Positions 12,701 through 24,360 are shown, numbered from the stretch's first letter. The stretch: DNA of 64,000 nt from Leucaena leucocephala (GCA_037074615.1 CM073527.1:9388848-9452847), one strand, 5' to 3'. The notes: generated by a model from the sequence alone, not told the origin. Numbers and translations: made by a program.

Positions 12701-13252
12701 AAGGTCAGATAGACCCAAGAGAGATAGTATAAGATGGGTTTAAGATAATAAAGTACCAGGGTTGAAGCCTGTTAGCACCAGTGCTTCAGATTTTTATCTG
12801 CACATTTCAGTTAAGCATGCTCAGGCAAGGGTAGTCCAATGATGGGTGACCCCCTAGGAAGTGATAGAAAAAGGTAGAAATGCCATAGAAATTGGCATAT
12901 ATGCACAGAGTTGTGTAAAATGATAGAAAGAGCTCTAAAAAGCTATAAAGGGTTATGAACAATAAGAGACTAGAACCCTTATGTCAAGTCCAAATAAAAT
13001 GGATTTGAAAGATAGACGATAATATAACCAAATTTTGGCCAGATATGCCATGTTATGGCATTAACGATATGAAATGAGATATGTTATGAAAAATATGTAA
13101 TAAGATACGAAATAAGAAATATGTATTGAGAAGTATGATATGAAGTGACTTTATAGATAGCCTTGTAAACATATTGAGAGGCTCTATTTTTTAAAATGAT
13201 AAGATGTTCAAATGTTATATTACAAATGAAAGAGTAAATGAGAGCTTTCACT

Positions 13253-13444
13253 CCTGGCATGAAATGCCAGGCATTATGTTATGCTACATTATGTTATGTT
13301 ATGTGATGTTTACAAAATATGCTAAAGCTCTAAATGTTAGAGCAGTGCAAGCTTTAAGTGTTAGAGTTGTGCAAGCTCCGAGTGTTAGAGCTATACATAT
13401 TAAGAAAAGGAATGCTTGAGCTCTGATGTTAGAGTTTTGCATTC
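13253..13444 (+). repeat. Hairpin cluster with three 24-bp tandem units, element 1
   Basis: Begins with a perfect 8-bp stem CCTGGCAT/ATGCCAGG with loop GAA (13253-13271). Three 24-bp units follow at 13325, 13349 and 13373, each with a 7-8-bp inverted repeat round a 3-base loop (for example AGCTCTAA-ATG-TTAGAGC). A longer stem GAATGC/GCATTC spans 13410-13444. The same arrangement is found in element 2 at 48727-48902. Confidence 0.75.
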
Positions 13445-13988
13445 ATGAGAAGGTATGTAGTCCTGCAGCATGCTAGCCAAGCATTATGCATGTTAGAGTA
13501 TGTGCTCCTATGTGCTCCTATTTAGCAATAAAGCAATGAAAGAAATAATAATGATATAGGTCCTCTCTCTATATTATGATGAGTTATTAAAGATGATAAG
13601 AATGTATGATGATATGAGAATGAGAGTTAAAGTGTGCAGATATTCAGAGAATTTCGCTGGATACTCATATGAGAAAGAAGTGATTGAACTTGATGAGTTG
13701 TTGATAGAAACTCCTGAATATAGCAGTAATCAAGAGAGTTAAGTATGAAAGAAATGGACACTACTTACAAGTTTAGTATGGTACAGACAGATGCATAGCA
13801 AGTAAGCAAGTAATATAATGGACTGGAGTTTAACTTTGATTGAGTTGAATCAAAACAGAAGAATGACCATAGTAAATATATGAAGAATTACGGATGTGAA
13901 AAGTACTCCGTTAATATGTCAAGATAAAAGATAAAAGATAGATACCCTGATCCTTGATTAAGTGTTGAGTAAATTTTGAGGATGAAAA

Positions 13989-16900
13989 TGTCATATCCTG
14001 ATTTTTCCCTATCTGGATAATACTGATAGTGGAAAGAGGTTTGGAAAGGATTATAATGATGATCAAAAGAAATAATAGAGGTTAAATGAGTCTTGAAGGA
14101 AGAAAGGGACCTAAATGAAAATTGAAAAAGGATAAAGGCCAAAAGTTAAAGTAGAAACAAAAGTTGGGCCAAAAGTGGTAATTTCCAAAAGTTAAAGGAC
14201 TTAAATGTAATTAAATAAAAAGATCAAGGGCAAAATTGTAATTATAGAAAGATCATCCCGAAAATGGTTATAACTGCCCATAAGTTTTTCATTCCTATAT
14301 TCCATCAGTAAATAGAGGAAGTTACGCTGGTTAATCTGGCATGATACATAAATTTTATTAGGGCTCCAGACAACAGAAAATTATCTGATAGTCTAAAAGT
14401 TATCTGAATTTTTATCAGATTCTATGGACATCAGATATAAGTGAGGGAATTATAGGAAAGTGTTCCCTACAGTGTCAGATGTTATGAATCTGATAGAACC
14501 CCGGAAGAAGTCCTGTATAAAAAGTTATTCCCATAACAGTGAATTTTGACGGGAGTTTGATAACACCCGTGATCCAATAATAGAATTTATCGGTATGTGA
14601 GACTAGATAGAATGAGATTAGATGACCTCATATATAGGCCCATGATGATGCCAAGAAGGGCCCAAAACCCAGGGTACCAATTCATCAGTAGAAAGGGCCA
14701 GTATCCAGAAAAGGTGCAAAATTACGAAAATACCCCTAGATGGTTGGATTATACCAGTGATAGATAGAGGGCATTTTGGTCATATGGGATAGGATAAAAA
14801 TGTGGCACATGTAATAAATATGATTAGTTGAGCCAGTATATGCCCTGAGGTAGTACAAAAAGGGGTGAAATGACAATTATGCCCTTAGGGTTAGTACAGT
14901 GCAAGAAAGGACACCAAGGGTATTTTGGTCATTTCCCAAGGGATGGATGGCAGATAAATCTTCATTATATAATTTTCAATGGTATGAGAAGCCTATACAT
15001 TGATTTCCAGGACAAAATACATATAATGGTATATTATAAAAAAAATTAGGAATAGAAAACCGTCCTGTTGCTGTGAAACTACTCTGATCGGTACCAGATT
15101 GGACTAGAATTTTTTTAGAAGCTTCCTCCCCCTAATATTTCACCACATAAACCCATGAAGTGTCCCTTGAGGTGTCCCTTGTGATGTCATGATGATGTCA
15201 CAATTTGCTTTATGAAAAAGTAAAATCCAAGATTAAATGTGAGCCCTTGGACCAAATAGTAACCAAATCAATCTTGGCCATTGATTTCCACAAAGATTTT
15301 TCTATAAATACCCCCTTCATTTCTGCAGCAAACCGTATGTTCATGGAACCTTGGGGAAACTCTTGCAAAATAAAAACTCAAGTAAAGACAAAGAAGATTC
15401 AAGGTACCAAAGTTCAAGCAAGCTAGAGATTAAAGGTAAGCAATCTCTCCTAGCTTATTTTCCTTTGATTTGGGAGCTTGAACTTAGGGTTTTCATGGGG
15501 AAAATTTGAGTTTTCTCTAAGTTGTTGTCCTTCCCAAAAACCTTAGATGAAAGGGGAAAGAAGAAATTAAAATTAGAAACTTATGATTGAAGCTTAAACA
15601 AGCTAGTTAAGTGATTGGTTGTTGAATTAAGTTGATATTCTTGACTTTGCCATGGTGTGCCCTGTTCAGTATGCACTTTCATGAGGGAAGGAAATGGAAT
15701 TTCAGTGATTTAATGCTTCCATTGAGTTTATATGATGATTTTGTGTAGGATTGGAAAGGTTTTGAACCTTGGAAACATTAAAATCTCAAGGTTGTAGTCT
15801 TTGAGATTCCTTACAGTTACTGTTCACTCGCATGAACAGTGATTGGAATTTCATGATTTTGATGGTTCCAATGGTTTTAAAATGAAAAGTTGTGTGGGGT
15901 AAAGTGGAGAAACAAGTATGGGAAACATTAGAATCAAAATGAGAATTTTTGAAAGAATTGTATGCTTATGTTTAGTTCTGCATAGTAAGCCATGAAGGAT
16001 CTGGAATTTCATAATTCCAAGCTCATAAATGGATTCAAAAGATGAAATTGTGTAGGGTAAATTCAAGAAAACAATTGGTTCAAGAGCCAAGTGGATTAGT
16101 GAAGATTAGAGAAAGTTATGACAATAAAGAGTGTAACAAAGTTAGTCTTGAACATGGTTGGAGTTCATGAGTCCTAATGAGTTATGTGATTAATATGAAT
16201 GTGTTTAGGACCATGAAACATCCAAGAAGATGTTGGGAAGTGATTGACATAAAGGCTTTATGGTTGAAAAGCTAGGGAGCAAGGGCTAAAGGTCAAGAGG
16301 AAAGTTTAAGTGCAAGGTAGTGAACTTACCTCTTTATGTGCTTGATGTGGTATACTTATGTGTTGACATGTATATGATATTTGAATGATATTGTGACATG
16401 ATTAATGACGTTCAATGTATTGTTAATAATATGTTTTCCATGGTCATCCACTTTATGTAAGAGTATATAGCATGATAGCATGTCACTAATCAAAGAAAGT
16501 TTAATGAAAGTACATATCATGCATTAGCATCCATCTTGCATATTTAAGTGGTAATGTTTGCTACTGAGATTCCCTAGAATCTCACTCTCCCATAACCAAC
16601 CAATTTAGGTCAAGTATAAAGAAAAGGTATGTATGGAGAAGAGCTAAATAATGGAAGAAAGGAAGTGAAGTATTGAGATTTTAGCATATACTATAAATTG
16701 TCCATGTATGTAAATGCCATGTAAGGTGTCCATTTATGTAATGAAACTATTGTAATACTTATGGCATATGTACATGACTTATATGAATGTTGAGAAGCTT
16801 AGTTGATGGCTTGTGCATGCTGAAACAATTATTGGAAATGAAAGAAAAGAAACTGAAATGGTAAAAATGTAGGTTCTAAAGCAGTTTTGTTGTGGCTTCA

Positions 16901-17364
16901 GTTTGACCTAGCAAATGAAGGAATTAGTTCACGAAATTTTATGAGCATGTAGCACACATCGAGAGGTTTAAATTCATAGGTAGAACTTTTCATTTGGATG
17001 TGCATATCAAGAGAAATAAATGTCCAAAATAAGGGACTAGAATCTGTTTTCAAAGTTTTTGACCAAATGAACAGTAAAGTTTAATGAATAAACTATATTA
17101 ATTGTACACTCATTTGGTCTAAAAATTATTTTTCCTTAAATTTAAATATGTTAGCTTCACGTAGCATTTTGAACCACTTCTTTTTGATTTTTCTAGAATT
17201 AATTATGATTTTTTAAAGTTTATTGTGTAATCTGGAATACCATATGAACAGTTACTCGATAAAGAGTAAAATTCTAGATTTGGCTAATGGACTTCCAAGG
17301 TCTTGTAAGTGATTCTAAATGCTACTGAATGGTTTCTAAAATGTATAAAAGTAAGGATGTTACA
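13989..17364 (+). mobile_element. 3' LTR of element 1 (family B, 3376 bp)
   Basis: Starts TGTCATATCC and ends AAGGATGTTACA. Collinear with both LTRs of element 2. A TATA box (tataaata) lies at 15303-15310, followed by the LTR leader. The bases after it, GCAAG (17365-17369), would be the target duplication, but the left flank has been lost by rearrangement. The insertion lies inside the protease region of G1, since protease sequence begins directly at 17365. Confidence 0.88.
15303..15310 (+). promoter_or_regulatory. LTR TATA box, element 1 3' LTR
   Basis: TATAAATA followed by CCCCC, conserved at the same place in nearly every B LTR copy in the window, about 1.3 kb into the LTR. Confidence 0.65.
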
Positions 17365-17760
17365 GCAAGTCATTCCTTTGTTTCCTATAAATGTGCTAGA
17401 TGGCTAGGCCTTACAATTAGCAAACTGCATTATGCCATATGTGTGACAACTCCTATGAATGCTAAAGTAGTCACATCATATGTCTGCCTAAATAGTGTCA
17501 TTCGATATGAGTACTGTTGCACTACTCTAGACCTAATATGTATGCCCTTTTCACGAAATTGATGCCATAATTAGACTAAATTGGTTATCTGCCAATAATG
17601 TAATGTTGGATTGTAAGAATAAAACTCTAGTTCTTTGTCCACAAGCAATAAATGTGAATCTAGAAGTGAGACTGAATTTCTTAATGGAGGCTCAGGCAGA
17701 TAAATGTCTACAGAAAGGATCTTAGGGATATATAGGTTTCTTTTCTGTTCAAGCAAAAGT
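17365..17760 (+). pseudogene. G1 aspartic protease domain, N-truncated
   Basis: Translation begins with SHSFVSYKCARWLGL, the stretch that follows the catalytic D-[ST]-G in Ty3/gypsy proteases; the catalytic triplet itself lies beyond the element 1 insertion and is absent. After a one-base frameshift near 17555 it continues IDAIIRLNWLSANNVMLDC, matching the family's conserved 'xDVILGMDWL' block. It runs into the linker before RT. Non-functional. Confidence 0.8.
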
Positions 17761-17769
17761 AGAAGAAGG

Positions 17770-18560
17770 AATTGATATGATTCCAGTAATTAAAGAATTT
17801 CTCGAAGTCTTTCCAAAGGAGATTCAAGGATTGCCTCTAGAGTGAGAAGTGGAGTTAGCAATTGATATTGTACCTAGAGCTAGACCAGTATCTAAAGCCC
17901 TATATCATATGACTCTTAATGAGAAGATTGAGCTAAAGAAGCAGATCAAGGAGCTTCTAGAGAAGGGTTTCATTTGACCTAGTGTTTCTCTGTGAGGTGC
18001 TCCAGTGTTGTTTGTTAAGAAGAAGGATGGTCATCTCAGATTATGCATTGACTATCGGGAGTTGAATAAGATTACAATTAAGTATAAGTTTCCTCTTCCT
18101 CGGATTGATGATTTGCTAGACCAGTTGATGGGAGCAAGTCTATTTTCCAAGATTGATCTGAGATCAGGTTATCACCAACTCAAAATCAAAGCAGATGATA
18201 GTTTAAAGATTGTGTTCAGGACTCAATATGGTCATTTTGAATTTTTAGTGATGCCCTTTGGTCTGACCAATGCACCTATAATTTTCATGGATTATATGAA
18301 CAGGATCCTCAGGCCTTATCTAAATTAGTTTGTTGTGGTCTTCATTGATGATATCCTAGTGTACTCTAAATCTGTCGAAGAGCATTTAACAATTATTCTT
18401 AGTACTCTTAAAGAAAAATGACTATATGCTAAGCTTAGTAAATATGAGTTTTGGCTGTAAGAAGTCAAATTTCTCGATCATGTCATATCCCATGAAGGGG
18501 TATAGATCATAGCAAAGTTGAAGCAGTGTTAAGCTGGGAACAACTAAGGATAGTAATGGA
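17770..18560 (+). pseudogene. G1 reverse transcriptase domain, decayed
   Basis: Contains the RT blocks in order: EVFPKEIQGLP, KKQIKELLEKGFI, an open run 18005-18328 with KKKDGHLRLCIDYRELN, FSKIDLRSGYHQ and FLVMPFGLTNAP, then FIDDILVYS with the two catalytic aspartates encoded at 18347-18352. Stops include TGA for the Arg of 'IRPS', TGA for the Trp of 'WGAP', and TAG between the NAP block and the FIDD motif. Except for these changes the sequence is a typical chromovirus RT. It would copy element RNA into DNA in cytoplasmic particles in an intact element. Confidence 0.93.
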
Positions 18561-19130
18561 GATCATAAGTTTTCTAGGCTTAGCAGGTATTACAGAAGAT
18601 TTATTAAGGACTATTCTCGAATTGCTCTGCCGTTAACCAAGCTGACCAGAAAGAACCAGCAATTCAAGTGGGATGAGAAGTGTGAGGCTAGTTTCTAAGA
18701 ATTAAAGTAGAGATTAACCACGCCTCCTGTGCTGATTATTCTAAACCCAACTTAGACTTATGTAGTCTATACAGATGCTAGCAAGTAGGAGTTAGGATGT
18801 GTATTGATGTAGCAAGGTCGAGATGCTTCTAGGCAACTAAAGCCATATGAAGAGAACTATGCCACTCATGATCTGGAGCTTGCAGTGGTAGTTTATGTTC
18901 TCAAGATCTGGAGATATTACCTGTATGGACCTGCTATATAGCTATACTGTGACCACAAAAGCCTGAAGTACCTGCAAGATAAGAAAGAATTGAATATGAG
19001 GTAGCGGAGATGGATGAAATTTCTGAAGGATTATGATTTCTAGATCAAGTACCATTTAAGAAAGGCAAATGTGGTAGCTGATGCCTTTAGCAGGCAGGTG
19101 GTGCAGGTGGCAAGTTTAATGATCAAAGAG
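18561..19130 (+). pseudogene. G1 connection and RNase H domain, decayed
   Basis: Connection motifs include RRFIKDYSRIALPLTKL, with a frameshift upstream, and a KWDEKCEASF block. RNase H follows: VYTDASK with its first catalytic aspartate near 18774, ENYATHDLELAVVVYVLKIWRYYLYG, a DHKSLKYLQ block and ANVVADAFSR at the end. At least five internal stops, mostly TAG and TGA. Confidence 0.88.
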
Positions 19131-19299
19131 ATAAAATTAATAAAAGATGTCAGAGACTGGAGTCCTTTGTATCAAATGCAAATAGCATAAAGTTCTTAGG
19201 AATGCAAATTAAAGCTTTCATTGAGGATGAGATAAAAGAAACTCAGGAGCAGGATAAGCTCACTGAGATTTTCAAGAATGAGTTGTAAAGAGGGGAAAC

Positions 19300-19810
19300 T
19301 AAGAATTTTGATGTCTCCTAAGATGGATTGTTATGGTTTAGGGGACGACCATATATTCCCAATGCAATAAGATTGAGAGAGAAGAGCTTAGATAAGGCAC
19401 ATAAAAGCAAATATACAGTATATCCAGGTATGACCAAGATGTATCATGATGTTAAAAGTTTATTTTGGTGGCCTGGATTGAAGAAAGATGTTGTGGCTTA
19501 TGTGTCTAAGTGCTTAACATGTAAAAGGTGAAAGTTGAGCACTAAAGGCCAGTAGGGAAATTGCAACCACTAGAGATACTTGAGTGGAAATGGGACATCA
19601 TTGCCATGGATTTTGTTAAAGGACTGCCCATGACTCCTACTAAGCATGATGTTATATGGGTAGTAATTGACCGATTGACTAAGTCGGCTCATTTCCTGGC
19701 AATCAACAAGAGAGATTCTCTTGAGAAGCTAGCAAAGTTGTATGTAAAGGAGATTATTCAACTATATGGTATTCCAAGTAGTATCATATCTGACAGAGAT
19801 CCTCAATTTA
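19300..19810 (+). pseudogene. G1 integrase, N-terminal part and first half of catalytic core
   Basis: The HHCC zinc-binding region is visible: AHKSKYTVYPGMTKMYHDVK, then CLTC. A one-base frameshift follows directly, after which the core continues in another frame with MDFVKGLP (first catalytic Asp), DRLTKSAHFL and ISDRDPQF (second catalytic Asp). The ORF is then cut by the C solo LTR; the target site ATTTA is in the codons following this motif. The rest lies at 23536. Confidence 0.92.
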
Positions 19811-20480
19811 TGAAACATCCTTTTTTTTCTTACATCTCAGGGACCAAATGGTAGCATCTATAACCACTTTTAAGGTCATTGAAGTCAAATTACATAATTT
19901 GAAATTTTACTCTATCGAGTACTGTTCATTGGGCAAATTCTAGAGGAGTGATCTGACTTCGAAAAATCATAACTAATACTAAAAGAATTGAAATGAAGTT
20001 GTTCAAATTGATACATGAAGATAACTTAATGATATTTCAGGGAAAAATAACTCGTTGACCACACCTTGACCAAGTCAACATAAGTGAATGCTTCAAGTTT
20101 ACTGTTCATCCAGCATCCTTTCCCTGATTCCAGCATTTCTGGTCCCAAGTTTGAAAAATCATACCTCCATGTATAGACATCCAAAGGAGATGTTCTATAT
20201 ATCAAATCAAAGCTTGGTATGTCTACTATTTACTGGTAAAATATCATACAATTATTCAATCATTTAATATTTTTAATTATAGCTCAAAAGTCACAGCCTC
20301 TCCACAAGCTACTGTTCATAGTGGCCAATTCTAGCAATCAACATTACATACATACATTAATCACATATCAATCATGCTAAATAATTCTTAACTTCTCTTC
20401 ATGCATCTTCATCTCCTTTATCTCAAGAAGACCTTCTATGATTGCATTGATATGGAAAGGGTGAGATTTTTTGGGAAATC

Positions 20481-22370
20481 TGTAAGGAATTAGAAGACAC
20501 GCAGCGGAAATTAATTAAAAAATATTTCCATTCCTTGCCAGGATCTACCGTATGTGTCTAAGTCAAGTGGGAAGAAGCATTACCCTCAGTGTTTCTCAAT
20601 GACTTCCACAACTTCTCTCTGCAGCTGGTGATCTCTTTCCAATCACAAGAAGATGTCCACAGCTTCTCTCCGTGGCTCGTGCTCTCTTTTCGATCGTAAG
20701 AAGTCGATACCTCAGGTTGGCTTCCTCTACTAGTATCCACACGAATAGCGTTCCAACCACGAACGACGTGCTAGCGTCTCCTGTCCCTTCAAGGCTCTCT
20801 CAACAATTCATCCTCTCCGTCTCTACTTCAGCAGTTTCTTGTCTGCAAACCTTTTGCAGATTCCCTTTAGCCTTTTGTGTTATGTGTTGTTCAAAAAACA
20901 TAGCTCCTAAAAACAGATATATAGGATGCTCTGCGTTTTTCTCAACCGAATTGGATTTTGGAATTAATCTATATTAATTCTGAAATTAATACAATATCAT
21001 ATATTGTATGATTTGATAAGAAACTAATTAAATAAATAATGTTTATATTAAATCCGTCCCACAGATTTAATTCACCTATTTATTTAATTTAAAATAAAGA
21101 TAAGACGGGACTATATTTGATTTATTCTCATAAATCAAATTTGAGATATCATGTCAATTTGAATTTCAAATTCAAACGTGATAGAGATTTAATTTATCCT
21201 TATAAATTAAATCTTATAAATATCTCTTATATGAGATATTCTATCAATTTGAATTTCAAATTCAAACGTGATAGAGATTTAATTTATCCTTATAAATTAA
21301 ATCTTGTAAATATCTCTTATATGAGATATCCTATCAATTTGAATTTCAAATTCAAACATGATAGAGATTTAATTTATCCCTATAAATTAAATCATATATA
21401 TTCCTTATATATAATGTATATATACGAATTTATATATATGAATATAAATATAAATAAATATATACATCAACCTTGGATCATTTATTGAATCTGGACACGT
21501 TTTAGATTCAATGAATCTGGATATCATAGCTCGTGTTGGGCTATTTTGTGTGTGACCCTGTAGGCCCATAAGAAGTTGGCAGTGGGCCATTTGCTATACT
21601 GGCCCACAAGTCACAAGCGGTCTCTAGCAAGAGATAACGACTACCTAAATCATATGAGGATCAATAAACGATGTAACCTTTTATACAACCATATCATGTC
21701 CCTTCTGTCACGTGATATTTTGGTCATAGATGAGGCATGGATAATGTCATCCTCCTATTCCTGACCGTTACTTTCTTGATCCCTGAGTAGTTTGACTATA
21801 GAAATGGAACTACCTTTCCATTATAGTATAGCCATACATTTCTCAAACTCACTCATCGAGGGGCCCAGTAATATCTCTCTACGAATGTGAGGGACAAATT
21901 CCATCTTGACCATTCACATTCCTCCGCATGAAAAACTACTAAGCCCGAACATAGTCTTTATGATCACTCGGTTAAAAGTGACTTTTGACTAGATCAAAGC
22001 TGAGCGTTTGTCATGTAGGAATCCATGATGATCTCAGGTCAAAGGGCATAGTGACATGGTTTGTATATAAGAGAAGTTTATGACGTAACCCATGCAGCTC
22101 TCTCATAGTGGGTCGGTCCAACACCTTGTACTCTTACATGTGCCTATGACTTTGATTTATATCTTTATACATCTTCAAAGTTATACTGGCCTTATTTCAT
22201 CTCTGCTCCCACATAGATGACCGACCAGGGACATTTAGGATAATATCATGAATTATCCAAGGATGGTCATCACAATAGACATGCAAATAATATGATAACA
22301 CAATTAATAAATTCATAAATCAATAATGTTCATAAGACAATAATTGGCCCCTAGGGCACATTTTCCAACA
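20481..22370 (-). mobile_element. Complete K-family (copia-type) solo LTR, TSD AAATC
   Basis: An 1890-bp unit TGTAAGGAATTAG...TTTTCCAACA flanked by AAATC (20476-20480 and 22371-22375). With it removed, the C LTR rejoins as GGGAAATCTCAGTAGC, exactly as in the uninterrupted copy at 36050. The open frames inside (20672-20977, 21117-21488) are LTR sequence; the second is the tandem repeat read as protein. Confidence 0.94.
21143..21412. repeat. 90-bp tandem repeat, 3 units, in K LTR copy 3
   Basis: Units start GAGATAT at 21143, 21233 and 21323, a 90-bp period. Same repeat as in the other K LTRs but with a different unit number and one base shorter. Confidence 0.9.
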
Positions 22371-22666
22371 AAATCTCAGTAGCAAACAGAAACCATACCA
22401 TGTATGCAACTATATGCTTGATGTTACTATGTGTGCACTTAATGATCTTGCTTGTATAATGATAACTTACATGATTCCATGTCCCTTAATTATAACATAT
22501 GGCCATAGCATAAAAAGAAGCAGAGCATTACTTAATCATACATGCTTCACACATCAAAGTAAGTAAACATCACATAAAACATCCAAGCAATACAAGCATA
22601 CAAGTAGGTAAGTTTACTACCTGGTGAGTAGCCTTTTCTCTAGTTCCTAACTCTGCCAGAACTCCT

Positions 22667-22740
22667 CCTTTTTTCTTTCTCTTTCTTTCTTTCTTTCTCT
22701 CTTTCTCTTTTTCTCTCTTATTTCTCTTCCTTGCCTCTTG
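22667..22740 (-). promoter_or_regulatory. LTR C core promoter region: TATA box plus purine-rich leader
   Basis: On the minus strand a TATA box (22773-22780) is followed within about 40-110 bp by a long GAAAG/GAGAAAG tract. The pair is conserved at 4080-4087 with 3990-4036, and at 36729-36736 with 36628-36691. The function is inferred from position. Confidence 0.5.
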
Positions 22741-23535
22741 CTTGCCGTCAAGTAGAATGGAAGGGGAATGCCTATTTATAGGTGAAAGGAGGTGGAATGG
22801 ATGGTCTAGATTGAATGGCGATAAATGGCTCAGATTGCTTAGCTTCCTCAAGAAGCCTTGCTAGCATCATCACGATGACATCATCATCCTAGATGACTCA
22901 TCAAAATGACATCATCTATAGGACACCTCACATGCTAGGTGGCACAAAGGTGGGGCCCTTGGGACACCTCACCAGCTGACTTAGCACTTCTAGAGAATTC
23001 CAAAGTCTTTTCTTGGAATGAATGGCTAAGATTGTGCCACGTGTCCTTTAGCTTTTTCTTCTTTCCCTATACTCATGTCATGTGGTACATCGTGGGTACC
23101 ATAAGGACACCTTTTATGCCACCTCATGATTCCAGATCAGTCTAAAGCCTTATCTAATCACTTTTCCTAGTTCTATCTTTTACTGAGTAACTTTACTTTA
23201 TTGAAAAAGTACTAAACTAATATTTTAATGCCACTTGGGCCCACATCCCTCTTGGGCTATGTTTTTGGACAATTAGAATGCTATATTGGCCTCGAATCAA
23301 GATCAAGCAATCTAGTGGCTCCATTCCCAAGAAACATTCCTTTCCTTTCCAAAATGACCATTATGGCCCTAGGGACTTTCACTATTTACAATTTAGTCCT
23401 TGAACTTTCACTTATTTGCAGTTTAGCCCCTAAACTGCATATGTATACTTCTAGACTTCTGCTCAATAGGGCCTAGTAGGATACCTTTTTTGAGCTATAT
23501 ACTAGGCTTCTAGGCCTAAAAATTGGGATATGACA

Positions 23536-23850
23536 ATTTACGTCAAACTTTTGGCGATCTTTACATAAAGAAATAGACACTACTCTCAGATTTAGTACGG
23601 CTTATCATCCTCAGACAGATAGTCAATCTGAGAGAAAGATCCAAACCCTATAAGATATGTTAAGAGCATGTGTCTTAGATTTCAAAGGGAGTTGGGATAT
23701 CTATCTACCATTAATAGAGTTTACCTATAACAACAGTTATCAGGCTAGTATTCAGATGGCACTTTATGGATGTAAGTGTATATCTCCCTTGTGCTTGGTA
23801 AAGTTGAGTGGAAGAAGGATGTTTGGTCTTGATATGGTAGATTAGACAAC
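23536..23850 (+). pseudogene. G1 integrase, second half of catalytic core
   Basis: Continues the integrase after the C solo LTR: TSNFWRSLHKEIDTTLRFSTAYHPQTDSQSE, in which the last Glu of 'QSE' is the third catalytic acidic residue. There is a stop in 'IQTL-stop-DMLRACVLDF', then WDIYLPLIEFTYNNSYQASI. With the part at 19300-19810, all three catalytic residues (D, D, E) are present, so core residues were kept until insertion. Confidence 0.92.
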
Positions 23851-23880
23851 AACACAGATAAGATTAGCAAAAGGTTACTG

Positions 23881-24360
23881 ATGACTCAAAGTAGGCAGAA
23901 AAGTTATGTTGATGTTAGAAGGAAGCTATTGGAGTATGTAGAGGGAGAGCATATATTCCTAAAGTTAACTCTAATGACAGGAGCTAGACGATTAATCAAA
24001 GTAAAGAAACTACATCCTAGATACATTGGGCCATTCCAGATCCTTACAAGAGTAGAATTAGTGGCTTACAAGTTAGCTCTTCCTCCAAATCTCAGCAAAA
24101 TCCATGATATTTTCCATGTTTCCCTATTAAAGAAGTATGTTCCAAATCCATCACATGTAATTGAGCAAGATGATGTTGCACTGCAGGATGACCTAACTTA
24201 TGAGGTCAGACCAGTACGAATTATAGATCGAAAGGTCAAGCTGTTGCGAAATAAGCAAATATCTTTAGTAAAGGTGGTCTAGAAAGGATTAATGGGAAAT
24301 GAAGCTACATGGGAAGCAGAAGAGAGGATTAAAGAAGCATATCCTAAAATGTTTCCTTAA
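23881..24360 (+). pseudogene. G1 integrase C-terminus with chromodomain
   Basis: Open 23881-24282. Contains RQKSYVDVRRKLLEYVEGEHIFLKL, then LHPRYIGPFQIL (the GPY/F-type module), LPPNLSKIHDIFHVSLLKKY, and a chromodomain-like end with RPVRIIDRKVKLLRNKQISLVKV. After a TAG stop in place of Trp it continues with EATWEAEERIKEAYPKMF and a final stop. Chromodomains of this group are thought to direct integration to heterochromatin. This block is the main reason for the chromovirus call. Confidence 0.92.

Larger units (their letters stand above)
8918..13988 (+). mobile_element. Internal region of element 1, a pol-less (LARD-like) B element
   Basis: About 5.07 kb between two B LTRs, with a PBS at its left end. 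It is collinear with the internal region of element 2 (45015-49534). I see no reverse transcriptase, RNase H or integrase motif in any frame. It holds a degenerate ~220-codon ORF near the PBS, a tract rich in 'catgac' and 'gcgact' words (about 10190-10450) that element 2 lacks, and a hairpin array near 13250-13450. The polypurine tract expected before 13989 is deleted: 'gaggatgaaaa' runs straight into the LTR. Confidence 0.75.
19811..23535 (-). mobile_element. Family C solo LTR in G1 integrase, TSD ATTTA, holding a K solo LTR
   Basis: Starts TGAAACATCC (compare TGTAACATCC) and ends GGGATATGACA, flanked by ATTTA at 19806-19810 and 23536-23540. Without the nested K LTR it is about 1830 bp. Orientation is minus: TGTCATATCC is the 5' end, and a TATA box is inverted at 22773-22780. 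A pyrimidine tract at about 22667-22740 corresponds to a purine-rich leader in the LTR sense. Removing it rejoins the integrase reading frame. Confidence 0.93.

Noticed and set aside
21117..21488. 123-codon open frame with repeated peptide units
   Set aside because: It is the 90-bp K LTR tandem repeat read in frame (90 is divisible by 3). It lies wholly in a solo LTR and the peptide has no support as a gene.
22570..22851. Minus-strand 93-codon frame rich in Lys, Arg and Glu
   Set aside because: It is the purine-rich leader tract of the C LTR translated. Low-complexity charged residues come from GAAAG repeats.
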